54,258 nucleotides of DNA from DASRFR01 sp035651455. Lineage in GTDB: Bacteria > Acidobacteriota > Terriglobia > Terriglobales > Acidobacteriaceae. The stretch spans positions 1 to 54,258 of the forward strand of contig DASRFR010000041.1 of assembly GCA_035651455.1 (NCBI GenBank), in the 5' to 3' direction. A model generated the notes under the pieces. The model was not told the origin of the DNA, made no database searches, and worked only from the letters and a program-made list of their open reading frames with translations. Below, piece after piece: positions 35,103-41,972 of this stretch (position 1 is its first letter; every line of letters starts with the position of its first letter). Both the position numbers and the translations under genes were made by a program.

Positions 35103-35810
35103 ATGAGAATTGCAGCTACCGCCGATCTGCATTTTTCCGCCGCGTCCTACAGCGTCATTCAGGACCAGTTTGTCAGAGTTCGCGATGAAGCCGATCTCCT
35201 CGTCTTGGCGGGCGATCTTACGAATTACGGTCAGCCTGCCGAAATGGAAACTCTGCTCAATGCGCTGGTCCGTCTGCGATTGCCAACCGTCGCGGTTTTG
35301 GGAAACCACGATTACGAGAGCGGTCGCGAGGTTGAGCTGCAGAAAATGATGTCGACGGCAGGTATCAAAGTACTCGATGGCACCGGCTATGAGCGCGACG
35401 GCGTGGGCTTCGCCGGCACTAAGGGCTTCGTCGGAGGTTTCGGCCGAGGTGTTCTGACGGCCTTTGGCGAGAAGGAGATCAAGGTTTTCGTACAGGCCGC
35501 GATCGACGAAACCATGAAACTAGAGCGCGCCCTGTCACAATTGCGTTCGCCCAAACGAATCGTAGTCCTCCACTATTCTCCTATTGCCGCCACTGTGAGC
35601 GGCGAAAATCCGGAAATTTTCCCCTTCCTCGGCACTTCGCGCCTGGCGGAGATTGTGGACCGTCACGGCGCTGATTTTGTGGTGCATGGCCACGCCCATC
35701 GTGGCCAACTTGAGGGCAAGACGACGGGGGGCATTCCCGTCCACAATGTTGCCATCACGCTGCTGCAATCGCAGAATCCGCCGAGGGTCTACAAGGTGTT
35801 TGACGTTTAA
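35103..35810 (+). CDS. Calcineurin-like metallophosphoesterase
   Basis: 235 residues from ATG 35103; the longer frame upstream overlaps the nucleotidyltransferase and is not used. The di-metal motifs appear in order: ADLHF (D-x-H), LAGDLTNYG (G-D), LGNHDYE (G-N-H-D), LHYSP (His) and HGHAHRG (G-H-x-H). It hydrolyses phosphomono- or diesters in the cytoplasm. It is co-directional with, and 31 bases after, the nucleotidyltransferase-like gene, so the two may make and break one phosphate linkage; this is inference. Confidence 0.88.
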   Translation: MRIAATADLHFSAASYSVIQDQFVRVRDEADLLVLAGDLTNYGQPAEMETLLNALVRLRLPTVAVLGNHDYESGREVELQKMMSTAGIKVLDGTGYERDGVGFAGTKGFVGGFGRGVLTAFGEKEIKVFVQAAIDETMKLERALSQLRSPKRIVVLHYSPIAATVSGENPEIFPFLGTSRLAEIVDRHGADFVVHGHAHRGQLEGKTTGGIPVHNVAITLLQSQNPPRVYKVFDV

Positions 35811-35914
35811 CCCGCACCTTCCTCATCCACTGCGACATTTCCGCCCGACGTCCCTCACCATCGCGAGAAACGAAACACGGAATATACCGTCAACGAACGA
35901 GAGGAGCGGCTGCT

Positions 35915-36322
35915 TCAACTCGCGGTTACCGTCTGCCTCAGTACTTCAGGCCCGGTAGGTTGTGTCGCGCTGGCATTGTCTTCAGCAGTCACAAAAATGT
36001 CAAACGTTTTATAGGTAGTAGGTGTCTTGAATTCGGCTTGGAGATTGTCATTGACGCGCAGCTCGCCTTCGTTTGTGGCTGCGCCTCCTCGCGGCTGGAT
36101 CCAAACCACATAGACATTCTTGGGCGGTGTAAGGTTCTGCGGCTTTGCCAGGTGTTGGACTTTAAGATCCACGACGGTGTTGCCATTGCTGTCTTTAGTG
36201 AGCACAGCATTGCCGTTTGCCGCTGGAACGCTAGCAGCCGGCGTCATATTCACTTTCTTTTTGCCGCAGGCGGTAGTCAGTGTTAAGAGCAGGCAGATTG
36301 AGATGAGGGCGCGATTTTTCAA
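35915..36322 (-). CDS. Lipoprotein with RskA-like C-terminal domain
   Basis: 135 residues. The signal peptide ends in the lipobox LTTAC, so the mature protein should be anchored by lipid on C19. The folded part, KNVYVVWIQPRGGAATNEGELRVNDNLQAEF...TFDIFVTAEDNASATQPTGPEVLR, matches the pattern of the extracytoplasmic domain of anti-sigma-K factors (RskA): a 'VWIQ...GEL' strand and a PTGPEVL end. There is no transmembrane helix or zinc-binding anti-sigma part, so it is not itself an anti-sigma factor. No sigma gene is adjacent. Confidence 0.75.
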   Translation of the reverse strand: MKNRALISICLLLTLTTACGKKKVNMTPAASVPAANGNAVLTKDSNGNTVVDLKVQHLAKPQNLTPPKNVYVVWIQPRGGAATNEGELRVNDNLQAEFKTPTTYKTFDIFVTAEDNASATQPTGPEVLRQTVTAS

Positions 36323-36612
36323 AGTTAACTCCAGAACGATCCAGGTCTACCCATCATTGGGCATTTGTTTAGCTTCTCGGATGTTGCTGATCCTCGAAGA
36401 GTTTCCCAACCGCCTTATTGCACCCGGCGTACAGGAGTTCCCGATCTCGTTCTACAGGATTACAGGCATTGCCCCGCTGGTCACCCCCAGCTACTGTGTT
36501 TGATGACCCCGTGCGACTGGTTCGGACAGGTTCTCTGGCCCAACTTAATGCCGTGAGAATTCCGCTCACTCCGTCGGTGCAATCGAAACTTAAGCTAGAA
36601 GGAGCGTGTGCA

Positions 36613-37149
36613 ATGAGAATGTTTTCAGTTTTGACCGCGATGGTGTTGGCGTTTGCGTTGACGGTTTTCGCTCAGACGCCTTCCCCCAACGACACACAAA
36701 CAGGATCTTCAGCCAGCCAGGGATCGACTTCCTCCCAAGGTTCAATGGGACAGACCGGTACCACCGGACAAACTGGATCCATGGGACAGAGTTCGGACCA
36801 GGGAAATATGGGCAAGTCCGGTAAAGAGAGTAAGGTCCGGGGCTGTATCCGCTCGGAAGGCGGCAGCTACATGCTGGAAGACGCTCATGGACGCATGTGG
36901 AGCCTGACCAGTTCACAGGATCTCTCCGCCCATGTAGGACATGAGGTAGTCGTCCATGGCACCAAGAGCGGATCCGGTTCGTCCTCGATGAGTAACACGT
37001 CGTCGGCAGGGAACTCGGCCGGCTCGATTACGGCGGACAAGATTGACATGGTTTCCGATACCTGCAAGCTGGGCGGAAAACATGGCGCGAAGGGTGGCAA
37101 CATGGGGACGAGTGGAACCTCGAACAATCCTCCTCAGAGTCCTCAGTAA
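36613..37149 (+). CDS. Secreted DUF5818-like protein with Gly/Ser/Gln-rich linkers
   Basis: 178 residues from ATG 36613 (AAGGAG 8 bases upstream). A signal peptide (LTAMVLAFALTVFAQ) is followed by a 50-residue Ser/Gly/Gln/Thr-rich stretch with repeats of the type GTTGQTGSMGQ. The compact domain VRGCIRSEGGSYMLEDAHGRMWSLTS...VGHEVVVHGTK looks like the OB-like fold of DUF5818, and it ends with a Cys (SDTCK) that could pair with GC at the start. A second low-complexity tail follows. Function unknown; such proteins are common and often repeated in Acidobacteria. Confidence 0.75.
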   Translation: MRMFSVLTAMVLAFALTVFAQTPSPNDTQTGSSASQGSTSSQGSMGQTGTTGQTGSMGQSSDQGNMGKSGKESKVRGCIRSEGGSYMLEDAHGRMWSLTSSQDLSAHVGHEVVVHGTKSGSGSSSMSNTSSAGNSAGSITADKIDMVSDTCKLGGKHGAKGGNMGTSGTSNNPPQSPQ

Positions 37150-37227
37150 GCACTTCCGCAACCCGAAAGCAATCTACACCGGTGTGGGACGTCCTCCCGA
37201 ATCAGGAGCGCCCATACCGGTGAGTGA

Positions 37228-37809
37228 TTGAGGACTTCACTTCGCTTGTCCGTCTCGACTACCCACCTGATCTTCAGCATTACTTTGGTTTGTTCTTATC
37301 CGCAACTCCTTCTCAGCAAATTTACAGCGAGGAGTAGAATAAGAACGGATTCGCACGTGCAAGCAACTGTCAACGCATCATCTGCCCAGCGTCGGAGCAC
37401 CCGCATCCGCTGGGAGATTCCTATACGAATAACCAGTTTGGACCCCTCGCAACCTTTTATGGAGAGCTGCCAGACTTTGGTGGTGAATCCGCAGGGCTGC
37501 GGGATTCGTCTCACGAGGTCCATAAGTATAGGTGCCCCCGTGCAACTGGATGGTCTGCCCGGAGTAGGAAGCGTAATGGCAAAAGTAGCAAACTGCATTT
37601 CTTTGGGAGCGGAGTCCAAGCTGTGGCTGGTTGGCTTGGCATTAGACGAACCGGGTAACGTTTGGGGCGTTCAATCACCTCCAGAGGATTGGGACACATC
37701 CCCGGCAAGAATCCCGGCCCCGGTAGCCACGCCCGATCCTAAGAAGAAACAGAATTGGCCGTACACACAGTTTTCACGCCGAGGCGAGTTTCATCCCGGA
37801 CGTCGCTAA
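37228..37809 (+). CDS. PilZ-like domain protein
   Basis: Up to 193 residues. The likely domain is RRSTRIRWEIPIRITS...TLVVNPQGCGIRLTRSISIGAPVQL, with a basic RR-x-x-R start and a beta-barrel layout typical of PilZ cyclic-di-GMP receptors, although the DxSxxG part reads VNPQGCG and is degenerate. The frame opens at a TTG (37228); a GTG at 37357 just before the domain is another possible start. The tail is Pro/Lys-rich. It is convergent with the ABC transporter operon and near a cyclic-di-GMP enzyme (41973-44726), which fits but does not prove a signalling role. Confidence 0.6.
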   Translation: MRTSLRLSVSTTHLIFSITLVCSYPQLLLSKFTARSRIRTDSHVQATVNASSAQRRSTRIRWEIPIRITSLDPSQPFMESCQTLVVNPQGCGIRLTRSISIGAPVQLDGLPGVGSVMAKVANCISLGAESKLWLVGLALDEPGNVWGVQSPPEDWDTSPARIPAPVATPDPKKKQNWPYTQFSRRGEFHPGRR

Positions 37810-37838
37810 GCGCCGCTCGTCCTTCGCTAATTCCTGAT

Positions 37839-38657
37839 TCAACTGAGTTTTCCTGCGGCGTGTCCCAGCCCGAGAGGCAGTGTCGGCAGCGCCCGGACCA
37901 GTGATTGGGTATAAGGATGCGACGGGTTGCGAAAAATATCCGCAGTCCTGCGGCATTCGACAATCGTCCCCTGCCTCATCACCGCCGCACGATGGGCGAT
38001 CGATGCGACTGAAAGCAGATCGTGCGAGATAAACAATATGCTCATACTGAGGCGACGTGAGAGGTCCGAAAAAAGGGTGAGTATTTCCGCTTGGGTGATC
38101 ACGTCGAGCGCACTTGTTGGCTCGTCCGCAATCAGGAGCGTGGGACGGTGAATCACCGCCATGCCGATTAGGACTCTCTGAGCTTGTCCGACACTGAGGT
38201 GGGAAGGGTACCGTCTCAGAAATTCGCTGTCTGCAGGTAGGCTCACGCTGTCGAGCGATTCTCGGATTGCCTGGTCACACTCGTACCGCGTGCCTCTGCG
38301 ATGGGCTCTCCAAGCCTCTTGCATCTGGGTCCCGATTTGCAAAGCCGGATTCAGCGATGACATGGGGCTCTGCAGCACCAACGCGATCTCCTTGCCGCGG
38401 ATAGCCCGCATCTTGCTTTCCGTGCACTCCATGAGTTCGCGGCCGTTTAGACAAATGGACCCGTGCGCTCTGCCTTGTTTCAAGTGGATGAGTCGCAAGA
38501 GCGCTAATGCCAGCGTACTCTTTCCGCATCCACTCTGGCCGACCAAGCCGAGGATCTCCCCCCGATTGATCTCCAGCGCGACATTGTCTAGCACCCGGGT
38601 CTTGCCTGGATAATCGATGCTGATGTCGAATGACACCACTTGATCTTGACGCGTCAT
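37839..38657 (-). CDS. ABC transporter ATPase of the peptide (Opp/Dpp) family
   Basis: 272 residues. Walker A is GQSGCGKST, the Q-loop is ALVLQSPMSSLNPAL, the signature reads LSVGQAQR (variant of LSGGQ), Walker B is LLIADEPTSALD, and the H-loop His is in FISHDLL. The C-terminal HPYTQSLVRALP motif is the Opp/Dpp hallmark. It couples ATP hydrolysis to import through the two permeases encoded upstream. It is the only ATPase of the operon; a second (DppF/OppF-type) would be expected and is absent here. Its start overlaps the substrate-binding protein gene by four bases. Confidence 0.93.
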   Translation of the reverse strand: MTRQDQVVSFDISIDYPGKTRVLDNVALEINRGEILGLVGQSGCGKSTLALALLRLIHLKQGRAHGSICLNGRELMECTESKMRAIRGKEIALVLQSPMSSLNPALQIGTQMQEAWRAHRRGTRYECDQAIRESLDSVSLPADSEFLRRYPSHLSVGQAQRVLIGMAVIHRPTLLIADEPTSALDVITQAEILTLFSDLSRRLSMSILFISHDLLSVASIAHRAAVMRQGTIVECRRTADIFRNPSHPYTQSLVRALPTLPLGLGHAAGKLS

Positions 38658-40282
38658 CGATTTCTTGCCACCTCGCCACTGAGCGACAGCACATCAATAT
38701 TCCAGAGCACTTGCGGCATCAGAGTGACCGGATGGGCATTGTGCACCGATGCGGACACAGCGGACAGAGCATCCTTGTTCACCAGGTAGATGAAAGGCTC
38801 CTGCTCCCACGCAATCTCCTGCACACGATCGACGAAGACCTTGCGTTTTTTGTCGTCCAGGCTCGAAGCCTGCGCCCGCATCAATTTGTCAATCTCCGCT
38901 TCCCATGCCGTCTGGGGGGCTTTCTGGCTGGGATTCCATTGATGATTCTCCGCCGAGCTCAACCAGACATTCATTTGTGAATTGGGATCTAGATCGTTGT
39001 TGACCAGGCCCAGCATGCAGGCTTCATAGTTGAAGGTACGCGTGATCCGTTCAATCAAGGAGGGAAAATCGAGCGTTACCACGTTCAGCTTGACGCCAAT
39101 ATCGCTGAGGTCCTGCTGGATCATGGCCGCCATGCGCTCGCGGTATTTGTTCCCGGCGTTAGTGATGATGGAAAATTCGACGGGATGGCCTGCGCGGTCC
39201 AGCAGGACGCCCTGTTTCAGTTGAAATCCATCCTGCGAGAGTCTCTGCAGTGCAGATTTTGGATCGTATGGATGTGGACGTAACTGCGCGTTAAACCAAA
39301 ACTTGTTCGCCGGCGAGATCGGCCCCACAGCTGGATGCGCGTGGCCATGAAACACAATGCGTGCCAGGTCTTCGCGGTTGATTGCTTCTGATATCGCCCG
39401 CCGGAACTGGGTGGATTGGAACCACGTTTTCTTGTAATCGGGAATAGGCGAATTCGCTACCTGGTTGAACCACATCTGCTCGGAATCAAGCGACACGCCG
39501 GCGTCATGCGCGAGCGCTGGATTTTGCGATTGCAACTTGTCGAAATATTCGCCATCCAGTGAATTAATGAAATCGATCTCCCCACGCAGCAGGCGCAGCA
39601 TTTCGGTGTCGCGGTTGCTCTGGATCTCAAGTTTCACCGTCTCGATGTAAGGTAATGTGCGTCCCGCCGCATCATGGCGCCAATAGTTCGGATTTCGGTG
39701 CAGCAGAACGTATGAACCGGCCTTGTAGTCGGCAACGTAGTAAGGGCCAAGGACCGCCCTCTCTTTTTTCGCTGATTTCGCCGACATGATGGCGACCTGA
39801 TCGAAGAGTTTTTCCAGACCCGCGATCGGGGCAGGGAAGTGAATCGCAACCTTGTTTGCGGATAGCATCTGCGTGTCGATCCTGCCTTCGCCAGACCGGA
39901 ATGCGTCGCCCGTCGGGGAATGCAGCGCAGGGTCCATCAATTGCTGTATCGTGAATGCGACGTCGGCGGCGGTAAACGGCGTTCCGTCCGAGAAACTGAC
40001 TCCGTCGCGAAGCCTGAATGTGATTGTCTTCCCCCCATTGGTGACCGTCCAGGATGTTGCCAAATCCGGCTGAGCTTCTTGCGTCAGGCGGTCCACCCGA
40101 ATCAACACTCCGCCCGTGAGATAACGAATCGTCTCGTCCGCATCGTTTTCTGCTAGCTCTGGATTGAAAGTCTTGGGGTCCGTGTGCAAACAAAAGCGCA
40201 GTTCGCCGCCGCTCTGCGCCGATGCCAGACCTGCAACGAAGCTGAGAATGACAACAAAGGCGAGTCGGACAAAACCTTTCAT
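38654..40282 (-). CDS. ABC transporter substrate-binding protein (SBP_bac_5, peptide type)
   Basis: 542 residues. A signal peptide (LAFVVILSFVAGLASAQ) is followed by the DppA/OppA fold: GGELRFCLHTDPKTFNPELAENDADETIRYLTGGVLIRVD, RDGVSFSDGTPFTAADVAFTIQQLMDP and the later ATTIT-like FRRAISEAINREDLARIVFHGHAHPAVGPISP. It is periplasmic and binds a peptide or other nitrogenous ligand that cannot be told from sequence. It sits between permease and ATPase genes, each overlapping by four bases, an arrangement B-C-A-D. Confidence 0.93.
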   Translation of the reverse strand: MKGFVRLAFVVILSFVAGLASAQSGGELRFCLHTDPKTFNPELAENDADETIRYLTGGVLIRVDRLTQEAQPDLATSWTVTNGGKTITFRLRDGVSFSDGTPFTAADVAFTIQQLMDPALHSPTGDAFRSGEGRIDTQMLSANKVAIHFPAPIAGLEKLFDQVAIMSAKSAKKERAVLGPYYVADYKAGSYVLLHRNPNYWRHDAAGRTLPYIETVKLEIQSNRDTEMLRLLRGEIDFINSLDGEYFDKLQSQNPALAHDAGVSLDSEQMWFNQVANSPIPDYKKTWFQSTQFRRAISEAINREDLARIVFHGHAHPAVGPISPANKFWFNAQLRPHPYDPKSALQRLSQDGFQLKQGVLLDRAGHPVEFSIITNAGNKYRERMAAMIQQDLSDIGVKLNVVTLDFPSLIERITRTFNYEACMLGLVNNDLDPNSQMNVWLSSAENHQWNPSQKAPQTAWEAEIDKLMRAQASSLDDKKRKVFVDRVQEIAWEQEPFIYLVNKDALSAVSASVHNAHPVTLMPQVLWNIDVLSLSGEVARNR

Positions 40283-41082
40283 GACGGTAACTCCTCTTTG
40301 GTGAGAACCAGATGAAAACAGCTAACGATCGCGACGAACAGGACAAGGGGAGCAAACTGCCATGCGTGCGCCGCTAGGGCCGCTCCTTGCAATTCCCGCA
40401 GCAGGCTTCCCCACGAGGGCAGTGGCTCGGCCACCCCTAATCCGAGCATCCCGAGGTTCGCCTCGGCCAGAATGAAAGTAGGGATGGAAATCCAGAATTG
40501 TGCTAACAGCAGCGGGCGCAAATTCGGCACGATGTGCCGCATCAGCAACCGCCATCGACCGCTGCCTCCAGCGCGTGCCAGCAAAATGAAATCGGAGTTC
40601 CGCATGGCGCGCACATCGGAACACACAACGCGCGCGGATGCCGCCCAGCCAAGACATCCGAGCAATACAAAAGTGATTCCAACGGAAGCCATGGCTGGGA
40701 CATTGAGCGGCACAAGTGCGCGCACCGTGATCAGCAGAAAGAACCACGGCAACGATAGAAACAGATCCGTGACCGCCATCATTGCGCTTTCGATCCAGCC
40801 GCCGGCGAAACCTGCGGTTCCCCCTATCAAGGCTGCTAGCGCGGTTGCAACCAAAGCCGCTGCTGGAGCCAGGATCAACGACACTCGGGTCCCGTAAATG
40901 ACTCGCGAAAGCCGGTCGCGTCCTAAATCGTCCGTTCCCAGGAGATGCTGTTTCGACGGCCGTGCTGCGGGCTCGGTTCGAAATTGATGCGCATAACCGG
41001 CTGGGGCAATGAAATTTGCGGCAATTGAAACAACAGCGGTCAGCAGCAAAACGCCCACCGCGATGGCGCGCGCCCATTTCAT
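40279..41082 (-). CDS. ABC transporter permease, DppC-type
   Basis: 267 residues with about six membrane helices. It has the N-terminal helix then HLLGTDDLGRDRLSRVIYGTRVSL, which is the DppC/OppC hallmark, and the EAA-loop region (VVCSDVRAMRNSDFILLARAGGSGRWRLLMRHIVPN). It forms the pore with the DppB-type protein. Its ends overlap both neighbours by four bases. Confidence 0.93.
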   Translation of the reverse strand: MKWARAIAVGVLLLTAVVSIAANFIAPAGYAHQFRTEPAARPSKQHLLGTDDLGRDRLSRVIYGTRVSLILAPAAALVATALAALIGGTAGFAGGWIESAMMAVTDLFLSLPWFFLLITVRALVPLNVPAMASVGITFVLLGCLGWAASARVVCSDVRAMRNSDFILLARAGGSGRWRLLMRHIVPNLRPLLLAQFWISIPTFILAEANLGMLGLGVAEPLPSWGSLLRELQGAALAAHAWQFAPLVLFVAIVSCFHLVLTKEELPS

Positions 41083-41939
41083 GCGGGCTGCCTCTTCAAT
41101 CCGTTGCTGACCAGGTCAGAAAAACAGTTCGCAAGCAGCGTCACCAGCGTCACGAGCATAGTGAGATTGACGAGCAGATAAAGATCGCGCCCGAGTGCTG
41201 CTTTCCAGGCGAGTTGTCCGAGGCCGGGCAGGTCGCACAATGCCTCGATCGGAATGGCCACGGTGAGCGCCATGCTGACCGAAACTCCACCCAAGGCCAG
41301 CAGTTGTGGCGCCGACGGAACCAGAACGTGCCAGAGCAGAACCCGACTTCGCCCCAGGCCTTTGGCGTGGGCCATAAGCACGTGTGGCCGCCCGGCGCTC
41401 TGCAGCAGCAGATTGCGGTCAAACCGAAAAATGTGCGGGAGCATTACCAGTCCCAGGATCAACCGCACCGGCGCCTGGACGAGCGCGAAGAGGACCGAAA
41501 CCACAGCGGCAGGAAGACAAAGCAGTATTCCAGTCACAGTGCTCGCGACAAAGTCGAGTCCCCATGACCGTGAGACCACGACGGCCAAGGCCATGCCGAG
41601 CCCAGTTATCCACGCGAGCACGAGGCCAAGACCGAGTGATTTCGCGGTCTCGGGTGCTCGTTCTTTCAGAAGTTCCGATACAGGGCGCTGCAGGAAGCGA
41701 GATGTCCCAAGGTCGCCTCGAACCATGCGGGCGACGTGATGGATATAAAACCAGCCGATTCCTTCCTGTGTCTCGCCGACTGCGCGTATGGCATGAACGC
41801 TGCTGTCATTCAACCGGCTGTCGAGTTCGCTTTCATCGACACCAAAACCAGGAGCTATGCGGACGAGGGTCGCTCCCAGAACTCCTCCCAGGAGGATGGT
41901 TACGACAATCCGGGCCGCGTGTTTTCCCAGTCTGATCAC
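41079..41939 (-). CDS. ABC transporter permease, DppB-type
   Basis: 286 residues with about six membrane helices. The EAA loop is recognisable (QSAGRPHVLMAHAKGLGRSRVLLWHVLVPSA), followed by the IPIEALCDLPGLGQLAWKAALGRDLY segment typical of DppB/OppB. The start is the GTG at 41939 behind GGGAGAGG. It is the first gene of the transporter operon and follows the cyclic-di-GMP gene by 33 bases on the same strand, so read-through from that gene is possible. Confidence 0.92.
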   Translation of the reverse strand: MIRLGKHAARIVVTILLGGVLGATLVRIAPGFGVDESELDSRLNDSSVHAIRAVGETQEGIGWFYIHHVARMVRGDLGTSRFLQRPVSELLKERAPETAKSLGLGLVLAWITGLGMALAVVVSRSWGLDFVASTVTGILLCLPAAVVSVLFALVQAPVRLILGLVMLPHIFRFDRNLLLQSAGRPHVLMAHAKGLGRSRVLLWHVLVPSAPQLLALGGVSVSMALTVAIPIEALCDLPGLGQLAWKAALGRDLYLLVNLTMLVTLVTLLANCFSDLVSNGLKRQPA

Positions 41940-41972
41940 ATCCTCTCCCAGGAATGTTTATTGCCCCGTGGC

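Noticed and set aside
34166..35810. Toxin-antitoxin reading of the nucleotidyltransferase pair
   Set aside because: The nucleotidyltransferase resembles the AbiEii superfamily only in fold, and the neighbour is a phosphoesterase, not an AbiEi-type antitoxin.
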